Shown piece after piece: positions 23,636 through 34,255 of a stretch of 64,000 bases of DNA. The DNA is from Climacteris rufus. Taxonomy: Eukaryota > Chordata > Aves > Passeriformes > Climacteridae. Where the stretch lies: positions 218,606 to 282,605 of the forward strand of contig VZRZ01007317.1 of the NCBI GenBank assembly GCA_013398175.1, given 5' to 3'. Each line of letters starts with the position of its first letter. Within the stretch, counting starts at the first letter, position 1. Position numbers and translations under genes: made by a program. The notes under the pieces are model-generated. The model had not been told where the DNA came from, did not search any database, and was given only the letters and a program-made list of their open reading frames with translations.

Positions 23636-24818
23636 TCACACTCTGCAGCCACTACAGCCAGCCCATCACATCCCTGTCCCTGTGTTTGAACACAAACTCG
23701 ACCTCAATTCCCACATCAGCCTCGCTGCTGCAGGGGATGGGCAGGGCACGGATCGGTTTGCAAGTCCGGCTTCCTCTGCTGATACCGGAGCTTTTATTTA
23801 AATGGAGTGCTTAAATAAGTCTGTCTGAATAAACTCTGCAGGCTCCTGGAGGGACAGGGCTGTGGCAGCTCATCCCCTGGCTGGCTGGGCAGCCTTTCAG
23901 CTGCACCACTGTGACATTTGTCGGGCCAGTGTTGCTCAGGGCATCGCTGGGACTCCAAATTCTCTTTCCTGGGGAGTCTCCCAACGCTGCAGCTCCTGCA
24001 GGACACTGCCCTGTGGCCTGGCAGGACAAAGCTGATGTGTCAAGGAGGATCAGCTCGGGGCTCTCATGCTGAATAACTCTGTGGAGTGACCTTGGAAGGC
24101 ACGCTGGGGAAGGCAAGGGGGGGCAGGAAGCCGTTCCTGCTTGACAAAGCAATTTTTTTTTAGACTGAAAACACTTTTTTCCCCTCTAAGGGGCTCCCTG
24201 GCAATTTCAGTGTACAAGGAAGAATGGGGATGTTCATGATTATCTTGACATTGCCTTCTCCTCCGTGTAATCCTCCTTGCAGTGATGTGCTTGTGTATTT
24301 AACTGTTGCCTCGATGGGCTAAATTCCACCCTGGCTTTTCCATTCTTTCTGTGGGCAGAGCAGCATCTCCACTGAGAGTGCTAAATAGGGAAGGAATAGG
24401 CAGCAACTCCCTGGATCTCCTCTCTCAGATGTGCTTTTCCTCACCAAGTTATTCCTGGTGATGCACCCTGCTGCAGGAATGGTGTGGAAGGTCAGGGAGC
24501 CCCAGCTCGTGGCTCTGCTGGTTGGTTTCCTTTGGCAAGTGTGTGGAATAGCCCAATAGCTCGAAATTATAGTTTTTCCCTTGTTCTGCAAGGGAGGGAG
24601 AATGGGAAAAAAAGAGTGAGAAGCACTTTGAGGCTGCTCTCCTAAACAGGCACAGCCTCAGGATGCTGGTGACTTCCTCCCACTACAAAGCAGAATTATT
24701 TGGTGGAGTCATTTCTGCCTCCTGCATCTCATTCCTCTCCTGCTTTGTCTTCCCAAGGCCGAGTTGAGGAGCTGGAAAGGCACGCAGGTGCAGAGGGAAG
24801 CGAGGCAGCACACAAAAT

Positions 24819-24832
24819 ATTCTTACCTGCGA
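24819..24832 (-). other. Isolated splice-donor-like sequence
   Basis: Read on the minus strand, the sequence is cgcaggtaagaata, a near-consensus CAG|GTAAGA donor with the exon side at higher coordinates. No coding frame of note ends there, so at most it could belong to a noncoding transcript. Such matches also arise by chance. Confidence 0.15.
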
Positions 24833-26024
24833 TACTTGGAGGGTGTGGGAAGGAAAACAGAGGTGCTTGAGCTGCTCCTGCCTTGCTGTTGTTGGCTGGG
24901 GTTGTGGTTGGACCTGCCTCTCCAAACAATGGGGTGTTTAACAGAGCAGAGTCCGCCTCATCAGCATCAGTAATGGGGAGATAATTAGTGCACTGGCTCT
25001 GCAGAGGTGCATCCCACCCCAAAGGTTCCCCAGCAGCCTGTGGATGTGGTTCTGACTTACAGCAGCATGAATTAAACCTAAATTAAGTCTGTTTTTTTGC
25101 AACTGAATCAACTTGAGAGCTCCGAGCATTCATCTCCTTTCTGGGAGTAAATAGCACAGTGACCACAGATTAAGTAGCTGCCTGAAGAACAGCTTTGGCT
25201 GTGAGTGGGGAGTAAATGTATTTTCCCAGTTTCTCTGCTGAATATTAATGTCCCATCCCCGGAGCAGTGGGGTTTAGCACAGGATCTGCCTGCAGGGGCC
25301 CTGGGTGAGTGCAGGACAGAGCTGAGAGCCCCAGCACCAGGGCAGGCACTTGTCAGGAGTTTCATTTGGAGATTTGATGAAAACAAACAGAGGCATGAGA
25401 TATTGGGGAGAACATTCAGGATAGCTGCTTCCCAGCTGCTGGAGCTGAAGGTGAGAGCAGGGAGAGCACTGAAGGAGGGGCAGGGCAGTGTCTGAGGTGA
25501 TGCAAGGACAATTTGCTGCCCATCCTCCCCCCTGCAGAACAAATTCTGCCCACAGGACAGGAGCCACAGCCTCTGCTGAAAGAGAGGGTACAGATTTCCT
25601 GCTGGGTGGATTCAGGGGGTGTTGTTTGACTGGATCTGGAGGAATCATTGCAATCCAACAGCCTGAGCTGCTGGAGCACAGCCCCTCAGTGGATCCTGGG
25701 CAGCAGAATTCACCCCCCACCCCTGGTCCTGCATCTCATGGACCCTCTGGGGGTCCCTCTGGGGGTCCCACTGCCTTTGGTTTATACAGCCAATATATGG
25801 AAATGCCACACAAAACTTAAGCCCTCAGCACTTCTTTAATCCTCTCCAGTAACACAGGAGTCATTCTTTATGCATCCCATAATCAAATTTCCCCGGGTTT
25901 ATCTGTCACTTGCAGACCTCCATCACCCTTACCTGGGAGCAGGGGGAGATATCCCAGTGACTTGTAACACCAACCATGTCCTATTGTTCCCATTTGTTTG
26001 CTGAGCATGCAGGTGGAGAGGCAT

Positions 26025-26215
26025 AAATATTAAAATATACCTATTATAAAGCCAGGCCTCCATTGATAAATGATGTATAAAATCAATTTACAACCCAGGA
26101 ATAAAAAGCACCCATGAAGTGGTTGCTAGCTCCAGGTACTAGAAAATTATTCCTCCATAACTTGCTCTGACTGGAACTCATTACACACTCTGTCCATGGA
26201 ATGATTTTGTTGTTA
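26025..26215. other. Candidate conserved noncoding element, strongly AT-rich
   Basis: The stretch reads through gcataaatattaaaatatac, ctattataaagccagg, ttgataaatgatgtataaaa and tcaatttacaaccc, with taat and cataaa cores (caudal-like). It has no long frame and no tandem structure. Flanks return to average composition. Function is inferred only. Confidence 0.22.
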
Positions 26216-26869
26216 AAAACTCTGTCACTCAGAGCTTATTTATTCCCTCTCCTGGCTGGGAAGGCTGGAGTGGCTGCTGCCTGTGAGGTGCTGTGCTCTG
26301 CTCTCCCGGGCTGGCACTGCCAGTCCCTCACGCCTCAGTGCTCAGTGCTTTGGGAGCCAGGGCAGGAGGAAGGAAAATCAGGAATCGCTGACATCTCACG
26401 TCCTCGAGTGTTGGCACCTGCGTGTTTAACTTCTGACAGGTGAAGAGTGCCTCTTTTACCTGATCAGGATGAATTTAACCTCTGAATTGTTCACCTTGGG
26501 CACACTCACCAAAGGGAGGAGATGCCCTGCCAAGGAAATAAAACCTCTCCAGATTATCCAGATGGGTCTGGGTGCTGCTTTTCCCTGGATTTAGGGGAGC
26601 ATCTTCAATCTTAGGAAGGAGCAACAGCAACAAATTCTTGAAAAATCTGGAATAAAGGCACCTTCCTCCTCCCCCATTACACAGCTAAGCTGAGGTTAGG
26701 TTTGTCCACTTCCACAAATTTTCTGGGGTGAAAAGAAGCAGAATAGTCTGGTTCTTGATGGAAAGACAATTTGTGCCACCGGCTTTGTGTTACCTCAGTG
26801 CTGGTTTGTCCACAGTTTTGTGTGTGACAGCACTGAAAAGATCCCACAAGGAAGAATTCCCTGTCCTTG

Positions 26870-26980
26870 AAGGCAACACCTGGACAGGGCTGGGATAGTG
26901 GAAGGTGTCCCTGCCATGGCAGGGGTGGAAATGGATGAACTTTAAGGTCCCAAAACCCAAACCATTCTGGGATCTTATGG
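26870..26980 (+). mobile_element. CR1 LINE 3' fragment
   Basis: It begins near ccttgaaggcaacacc and includes atagtggaaggtgtccctgc, gaactttaaggtccc and the 3' end aacccaaaccattctgggat, with a decayed tail cttatgg. Only about 110 bases of the element remain. Confidence 0.88.
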
Positions 26981-27654
26981 CTCTAGTTTTTTCCCAAAAT
27001 GAAGGCGCTGAGACCTCTTTAGGAAGCAAGGTGTTAATTTGAATTCACCCCCTTCAGTGGGAACGTGTCCACGGGTGGCTGCAGGCAGACGTGAGCTCAC
27101 TGTGCCCTTGCTCTGCTCTGGATCCAGGCCAGCCCTGGTGTCTGGGAGCTGCATTAGCTAATGAGGCTCTGGGCAGGGTGAGGGATGTGTGTCTGAGCCT
27201 GGCATGTGCCTGTGGGACCCCCCAGCTGAAGGTGAAACCCCCCACAGCCCTCCTTGGAAACGCTCTGCCAGCTCCTCCTGAGATCTGCAGCATTTCAGGA
27301 AAGGTAAAAAGAGGCCAAGCCAGGTGGGGAGAGCAGCAGAGCGAGGGCAAGAACAAAGCAGAGGGTAAAACCAAAATGAACGTGAGACAGCAGAGCATCC
27401 TCCAAGGTGGCTCCATCAGCTGCCCTGGTGGCTGTGCTGGCAGCTGAACAGATTTGCTGCTGTGGGCAGCGCTGCTGCAAACCCTGCCCTCCCTCTGAGC
27501 ACTTGCTGCCACCTGGAATTGTGATAAGAAAAGCTTTGCTGAGGTGGAATGAAGAGGGTGAGTGGGAGAGGGAGGAGAGTGGCTGGAAACAGCTGCTCCA
27601 AATGCAGCTGCTCCAAGAACAGCACCACTGGAGGAGGCTGTTCCAAGCAGCTTC
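26981..27654. other. Gene-free unique sequence
   Basis: This is GC-rich, stop-poor sequence with a chance frame of about 208 codons on the minus strand (27054-27680) opposed by plus-strand frames. At 27545-27650 there are imperfect repeats of the word cagctgctcca. No domain was found. Confidence 0.5.
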
Positions 27655-27810
27655 CCCAGGGATGGATTATTTTGGTGCACAGCTACTCAATACCTTTATT
27701 AATGACTTTGCTGATGATCCATGTCCTCTGCTGGGCTGGCTTGCAGATGAAGTAAAGATTTGTGATGTTGCAAATAACGTGGTTATTGTTATAGCATCAG
27801 GCAAACTGCC
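27655..27810 (+). mobile_element. Decayed CR1-like reverse transcriptase coding fragment
   Basis: Frame reading gives GAQLLNTFINDFADD and then LLGWLADEVKICDVANN. This resembles the part of LINE reverse transcriptase in which LFN-IFINDL is followed about 20 residues later by the catalytic FADDTKL block (F/Y-x-D-D), and CR1 ORF2 carries this arrangement. Here the catalytic block reads LADEVKI, so the second aspartate of the ADD pair is lost, and the frame stops soon after at 27817. This looks like an old fragment, independent of the 3'-end copies in the window. The alignment is from memory, so confidence is moderate. Confidence 0.5.
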
Positions 27811-30800
27811 TGCCTAGGTGGCCACAGTCCAACAAATCACAGCTAAAAGCTTCCAGGGCTTCTGGAATTAAGGTTCCAGGGTTTGGGAGCTCAGGAGTTT
27901 GCCAGAGATGGACCTGCCTGTCCTGCTGGGCAGTTTTTTGGCTGCTCTGTAGCTCTGCTCACCAAATAAATGTTTAAATTGTCTCTACATAACAAGGGGT
28001 TTAATCACACCCTGGTTTGAAAGCATCCTGCAAAGCTAATCCCAGTGTAAACCGGTGTAAGCAAGGAGAGAATCCAGCTCCCTGAGACTTCTTAATTCAA
28101 AATATTGGCACCTCTGCAGCCTCTGGGAGAAGAAACACAGTCCAAGGCTGTTTTAAGGGATGCTGATGTGAGTAGGGTTAGCAGAAATCAACCTGGTGGC
28201 TCTGCAAAGAATGTTTTAGCAGCCACCCAGCCAGCGGCAAAATGGGTGTCTCTTACTACTTGTTTTGTTGGTTTATAGAATAAAAAATGGAAAAAATATT
28301 AATCTGGTTAAATGCAGCAGTAAAGTGCAGTGAACTAAACCAGTGCAGGCTCCTCAGCTCTGGGCTGTAGCTCCAGGGATGGGCTGTGGAGCACGAGGCA
28401 GAACTTTTCACACAAGGAAATGCCATTTTTTGGTGAGGAACCCTTGGAACAGCCAAGGAAAGAAGGGCAGGAGAGAGGGGCTGGGAGCACAGAGGGAGCT
28501 GTGAGCAGCCCTGGTGCTGCCCAGGCTGTCCCCACACCCTGGTGGGAACATTTTGGGGGTGAACCTGCCCTGTTCCTCTGTCCTGGGCACAGACAGAGGT
28601 TGATAACAAAGCAGTGACACCACTTAGTACCTCCCTGAGGGCTGCAGCTCATCCCTACAGCTCCTCTGCCACCGATCATCTCTTCCAGGAGGCACAAAAT
28701 GCACGGAGCCCCTCAACTCCTTTCTTCCCTTCCCTCCTCTGAGGCAGGGGTTGGTGGCATTCACCTTGTTAAAAAGCCATTCTGCTGTAAAACAATCCCG
28801 CTCTTAATAACTATATTAATTTTAAATGCCAGAGATAGAGTCATAAAAGCTCCTGGTGGGTTGTTACAAGCACAGAGCCCTTTATCTGCTGTGCCAGCAG
28901 GCTCAGACTTCTCCCCAGCCCCTTCCTCCACTGGCACTGCTGAGAACTGGAGCTCGTATTTTACAGCAAGTACCCGGTTTGAAAAGGTCAATGGCTCACG
29001 TTATTCATGGAAAGGGGGAAAAGAGGGAGGGAGAAGAGATCTTCCAGTCAGATCTTCCCTCACTTCTGCTGAGGGGCTTTGGCACCCCCTGGAAGGAAGG
29101 AGGGGAGGGGGTGTCCATGCAGTGCTTGGGGAAAGGTGAATTCAAAGTCAGCTCAACCTCTTCCCTTTCAGAACATCTGAATTTCCAACAGGTTCCCGTG
29201 TGGTTGGATTTGCAGGGATCTCCAGGCTGAGTGGGGGAGTCCAGAGCTTCTCTCCTGTTCTTTAGTCCTTCCTAATGCTCCACCTGAATTAATCCTGAGC
29301 TGGACTGAGCCACACAGGCTGGGAACCCTCGCTGGTAGTTCCAAAACTGGGAAGGAAGGATTTGCCCAGGGATGTTGGATCCATCAGCAGAGAGGGAGGA
29401 AGAATCACTGCCTGGTGAGGGTTGTCCTGGAAGAGTCAATAAAAACTCACATTGGAATTATTTCTTTGCCAGTTTACCTCATTACTATTTCTGGGAAAGC
29501 TGTTTAATTTTTCATGGCAGAGTTTACAACCACTCATTTTCCTTTAAAAGAGGAAACTGCTGAGGGATGGATTTTACCTGTTGGGGTGTCCAAGCAGCTT
29601 TGAGCAAAGCTGGCTCAGTTGCAGTGCTGGGATGTGCACTCCAGGCTGGGACTGGGAGCTCAGGAGAGAGGCAGACCCAAAATCAGCCCAAAGTTTGGCC
29701 AGGAACATCACAAGTCTTAAAAAGCACTTAAATTTCTCCAGGCAGGGCGTGCTGTGGGTCTCACAGCAAATGCTCTTCTTTTGATAGCTCAACTTTGCTA
29801 ACCCTGGGAGGTTTTTTCCAAGCTGGTCTTGAGCCAAAACAGGGGGGAATCCAAAAATAAGTTAAATTTTCTGCAGATTTTTAAAAGAAAAAAGGACATT
29901 AGAGGCAGGTGCTTTAGCCTTCTGCATAGCTAGGCAGGATAAATACTGATAATTCTCATCTAGCTTGTAATTTTCCCAGAGTAACAGTTCTGGGCTTGTT
30001 TTCATTATTTTTGCGTGTGTGTTTGAGATGGAGATGGGCAGTTTTGACTGAAGACACTTAGGGAAACAATCCACATCATTCTCTGAAAAAAAAAAATAAA
30101 GCACATCCTACTTCCAGCCTGGATTGCTTCAGCTTCAGCTTTAAGCCCCCACTTTTTGTTCTACCTTTGCCAGATTAGAGAGACCTTTGCTGTCTCAGGG
30201 GTGGGTTAGAAAGACCAACAAAGCCCATTCAATCTGTCAATAGGCAAATAAAACCCGGCTTGGGTGTGAAGTTCAGCTTCCCCGAGGCTGGGGCTTAGTG
30301 CTCTGTGTGACTTTGGTCTGGGTTTCCTTCCTTCCTGGTGTGTGTGAATGGCAGGACTCCCTCTCTCCTGTTTTGGGGCTTTGGGGGGTCATCCAGCAGC
30401 CAATATTTACACAATTAACAGAAGTTTTCACTGCCTTCCCTCCCTTAGAAGCACCCGTGAGAAATGTTGGGATTCCTGGGGTTTGGGAGCATCCTGTGAG
30501 CTGCTGACCCCCAAAAAAGCAGTGAATTGGAGGGTTTCAAAGCAGGCTGGGCTGCCACAGACAGTGCTGGAACCCTGAATTCTGAGAATTTCACTGTTTC
30601 TGCTTTAACAAGTTTTGATCCCCAGAAATGCACCTCATTTGATCTTAAACCCTGGAAAAGACTTCCCCTGTAGTGTGATAACTTTGGAATTAACGCTGTA
30701 TAGAAGGTTGTGTCACTGGGTGAATTAGGTAGAAGTGTAGACATTTTGGTTTATGAAATATTATAATACTAGTGTCCAAAATGGAGGGTTTAGGTGTTGT

Positions 30801-30869
30801 TTTATAACTTCCTTTTTTACCTTTGTTATTTCCCCTTTCTTCTCCAAAAACTTGTGTTTTCTGCCATTG

Positions 30870-31100
30870 GTTCTAAAGTTCTGCAGTGCGGGATAAGAAG
30901 AACTGATTATTGGGTTTTTATTGAAAATATCCTACAACATCTCCCTAATTGGACAATCTGGGGTATAAATAATCTGGACCAGAGGTGCTCGAGGCCATTT
31001 GCACCTTGTTATTAACGACAAAGCGCTTTCTGTGCCGCCAAGTTATAGATAACACTTCATAAACATTTTGAGACCGAAGAAACTCTGAAGTATTTCTACT
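30870..31100. other. Candidate conserved noncoding element
   Basis: This AT-rich unique sequence contains aagaactgattattggg, atctccctaattggac, ggggtataaataatctgg, gttattaacgacaaagcgc and aagttatagataacac (GATA-like palindrome ttatagataa). The CpGs within otherwise AT-rich DNA are unusual for decayed neutral sequence, which makes it one of the better candidates. Confidence 0.25.
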
Positions 31101-32194
31101 GTGTCTTATCCCAAGTGTCTGTTCAAAGAACTCACAAAAAGAAGATTTGCTGTGGCAGTGGCCGAAAGCTTTGGCCAGAATTGTGGCAAAACAGCACCAA
31201 TTCCTGACCTGCTTCACTCTGCTGACATCTCTACGTTTCTCCTTCTGTGTTTAATTCCAAAGTGCCAAATTGCTGAAAACAGGAGAGAAGGATGGGAGCC
31301 ACCTCACAGAGATGCTGTGAAAGCCCAAAGCTGTCTCTGTTCAGGGCAGGCTCTCTCTCCCAGGAGCAGCTCGGTGGATGAGGAGGGAGATGAGATCTGA
31401 AGGCTCAGATGGCTCCTGCTCAGGAGAATTCTCCTTCCTGCCACTGTCTGTGCCTTCCCGTGGCACAGCGACATTCAAATGACAATCAGCAGTGACGTGC
31501 GGTGTCTGACACACAGCCTTGATGTTTGATGGAGCAGCAGGGCAGAGAGGCAGGCAGGGGAAAAAAAAAAAAAAGGAAAAAAAAAGCAGGGAGAAATAGT
31601 GTTCAATCACCAATATTGAGTGTTTTGTAGTCAGCATTGTGTTGCATCGCTGTCTTGGAGCTACAGCTGATTGCCCTGGGTGCAGGCTGAAGAATTAAAG
31701 GACAGGATGTGAAGACAGAGGAGTTTTTGTTGATTTGCTGCTTGTCTCTTTTTTAATGTGAACGCTTTCAATTTTATTGCCAGCTTGAGAGCTTGCCATG
31801 TCCTGCCTGCTCATGAGCCTGGTGTGCTCTCAGTGTGCTCCATCCCCTTCCTCCAGCTCAGGGCACTTCTATGAAAGTGAAAAAGGAAAAAAAAAAACCC
31901 TCCTAAGCTAAATCAGATACAATATTTTTCAATCTGAGAGTTATTTAGACTTTATATGTCCTCTGCAAGACCCAGAAATCCTCAGAATGAGGTTTAATGG
32001 CTCAAGGGCTGGGAGAAGAAGAGGTAAATAATTCTTGTGTTTGATACAGAGATGGCTTTGTCCCTGTTTGTCAGACGTGATCGATGTCACCCACTGGTCT
32101 CCCATTGTTATTCTGCTGCTGCTTGTCACTGTCACACCTTCCTTTGAATCCTGCTCTTGTCTCTTTTCCCTCTTTTTTTCCCTCTCCTGACACG

Positions 32195-32550
32195 GGGCTT
32201 GTGAGTAATTTACCTATGACAACGTGAGACTAATTCTGTTGTTGTGTCAAAGGGAAATTGGATCTGGGGCTGCAGAGAAATCTTCAAATGGATCAGGAGC
32301 GAAGGCAAACTCCGTGTTCGATTCACTCCTTGTCACGCTGCCTGCCAGATTGAGTCGTTGTGAAGGGCAGGGAGGAGGAGAAGGGAGGGAAAAAACCCCA
32401 CAGGAGATGGGCTGAGAAATGGAAGGGGAAGGAGGAGAGGACAGGAGAATGAAGACCAAAAATGAGAGGAACAAACGAGATGGCAAACGCGCTAAACAGA
32501 GATATTGGCAGAGCTGATGCGCGCCTCACATCCAGTGCAGCTAAACGCGG
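32195..32550. other. Candidate regulatory element with CpG cluster
   Basis: The first half carries ggcttgtgagtaatttacc, tatgacaacgtgagactaat and ttgttgtgtcaaagg. The second half, from about 32478, retains an unusual number of CpGs (acgagatggcaaacgcgct, gatgcgcgcctcac, taaacgcggttcagg) in a window where CpG is otherwise rare. This could mark an unmethylated element, but no promoter motif or transcript start is recognisable. Confidence 0.25.
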
Positions 32551-32551
32551 T

Positions 32552-32684
32552 TCAGGCAAAGGTTTAGGCCAGTCCTAAACACCCAGCAGGGCAGGACAGT
32601 GCTGCCCAGGCTGACAGCCCTGCCTGTGGTCAGGCAAAGGTTTAGGCCAGTCCTAAACACCCAGCAGGGCAGGACAGTGCTGCC
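32552..32684. repeat. Exact 55-bp direct duplication, 78 bp apart
   Basis: The 55 bases at 32552-32606 (starting tcaggcaaaggtttaggcca) recur identically at 32630-32684, with 23 bp of different sequence between. Identity over the whole unit implies a recent duplication or ongoing homogenisation. It is not part of a longer array. Confidence 0.95.
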
Positions 32685-34159
32685 TTTGGTCCCTGGGGAT
32701 GCTGCACATCCCTGCCCTGCCCTGCCCTTGATGGATCTTTGTTCTCCCTGGGGCTCCTGTCCCCTCCTCTTGGCAGAGGCAGCTCAGCCCTGCCGAGGAG
32801 CTGAGGGGCTGGAGGGAGGCAGAGCGTGCTCCTTATGTCCCCTGCAGCTCCTGCCTCTCCCATTTGTCCTCCTCGGCTCCCCCAGAGAGCCAGGAAGCCT
32901 CAGACTGGGATGGTGGATGGTCCATCCCACCCGGGATTTGCTGCAGCAGAGCAGCAAATATTTAAAGCCATCTATTAAATAAAAAGCCATCTATTTATTT
33001 CAGTGGGAGCTGAAACTCAGGGGGTGATGGAAAAAGGGCAGAGCAGGTTTAGAACATCTTTGTCTTTCACCAGTTGTGCCACACTCAAACAAGTGAAAGT
33101 GCCAAAACTCCTGGGTGGTGTTGAATTCTCAGTGCTGGGCGAGCTGGACTTTCTCTTTGATTAATCCCGAACCTGAGCTGCAAATAAAAGCCCTGTTTGT
33201 CCTGAGGAATGTCAGCATTAACAGAGCCCTGCTCCCTCCCTGGCACGATTTGCACAGGGGTGTGAGCGAGCTTAACCACTCTGAGTTTGTTTATTTGCAC
33301 AACTCTGCCCCAGCCCTCGTGGAGGGTCCCACGAATCCTCTGTGCACAAGGACTGGCAGCTCCACCACCCTCCCACACCTCCCCTCTTCAGCAGCATCCA
33401 TCACCCCAGCTCCTGATGCTGCTTTACTATTAATTGGCTTGTGTAATCTCTGAGATTGTTATTTATTAATAGATTGTTCTGAGCGTAGCAAAGTTCATTA
33501 TTTAAAGCAGGAGACTGAGAGAGATCCAGAGGAACAGATGGATGCATGGAAGTATCAGAAGAAGGATTAGTTAAAATTCTAGGCATGTGCTGAGCCTTGA
33601 CAAAGGATGGAAAACAGAATCAATCATCATTATCTAGGAGAAAAGCCATCAGTCTGTGTTTAAAATAAGCACTTTGTGTATTAAGCCCACGATGCCAGAC
33701 TTGCAAGAGTTGTGCCTGGGAGCTGCAGACCCTGGGGTGAGAAGCAGGACTGGGGAGCACTGCAGGCTGCTCAGAGCAGCACAGGGAGGCAGGAACAGAT
33801 GTACAAGCATGGAAATCCAAGGAGAGCTGGTTCTGATGTCCATCCAGAGCTGACTGGCTGCAGACAAGGGTGTTCTGTAGGGCTGTGGTGGTTAAAGTCA
33901 CCACTGCTGTGCTGTTTAAGCCTTTCAGATGCTAAGGACTGCTCTGTCTTGGAAAAACATCCCTAAGATTTATCCTAATGAAGGCATTTCCTCCTTGGAA
34001 CCATCTGATTTCCCACCAGACTGCTCCAGGTGGAAGGTGGACGCTGCCTGTGAAGGTGCCAACAGCAAAGGAGGGAAGTGTCCAACACAAAGCAGGGAAA
34101 ATTTGGGGGCTACGAGGGATTTGGGGGTCAGCCAAGCCTTAAAGATGGCAAAAATAAGT
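32685..34159. other. Gene-free unique sequence
   Basis: GC-rich to about 32930, then the word aaagccatctatt is repeated at 32965 and 32983. An AT-rich candidate element follows at 33470-33680. No exon is supported. Confidence 0.5.
33470..33680. other. Candidate conserved noncoding element
   Basis: The stretch contains gttatttattaatagattg (just upstream), agttcattatttaaagcag, aaggattagttaaaattc, and aatcaatcatcattatctag (clustered PBX/MEIS-like tgatt/atcaatca and GATA-like cores). No tandem structure or long frame is present. The call is inferred from motif density. Confidence 0.22.
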
Positions 34160-34255
34160 CCTAGAGAGGCAAAGTCACTGTCACACTGAGCTGATGGCAA
34201 AGATGAGACTCGAATTTAGGAATTTTAGACCCCAGAGCAGTCTCCAAACCCCAGT
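34160..34255 (+). mobile_element. Possible MIR SINE fragment
   Basis: The order gagaggcaaagtcac, gtcacactgagctgatggca, gagactcgaatttagg and ttttagaccccagagcag follows the MIR core and tail (gaggttaagtgac, gtcacacagct, ggattcgaacccagg, ctgac). MIRs predate amniote divergence, so a heavily diverged copy in a bird is expected. Divergence is high, so an RNA-family or repeat-library search would be needed to be sure. Confidence 0.4.

Larger units (their letters stand above)
23636..26869. other. Gene-free unique sequence
   Basis: The block includes a good minus-strand splice-donor match at 24821-24830, a plus-strand frame at 25205-25495 ending near a gaaggtgag donor-like word but with no recognised domain, a short 14-bp direct repeat (tctgggggtccc, about 25747-25770) and an AT-rich candidate element at 26025-26215. 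Confidence 0.5.
27811..32551. other. Gene-free unique sequence with candidate elements
   Basis: No exon is visible. Candidate noncoding elements lie at 30870-31100 and 32195-32550. A-rich runs occur at about 30085-30098, 31561-31574 and 31886-31898. A CpG-bearing patch lies at 32480-32550, at the foot of the 55-bp duplication. Confidence 0.5.

Noticed and set aside
25205..25495. Possible exon ending near a gaaggtgag donor-like word
   Set aside because: The translation is not recognised, no matching acceptor or neighbouring exon was found, and such donor words are frequent by chance.
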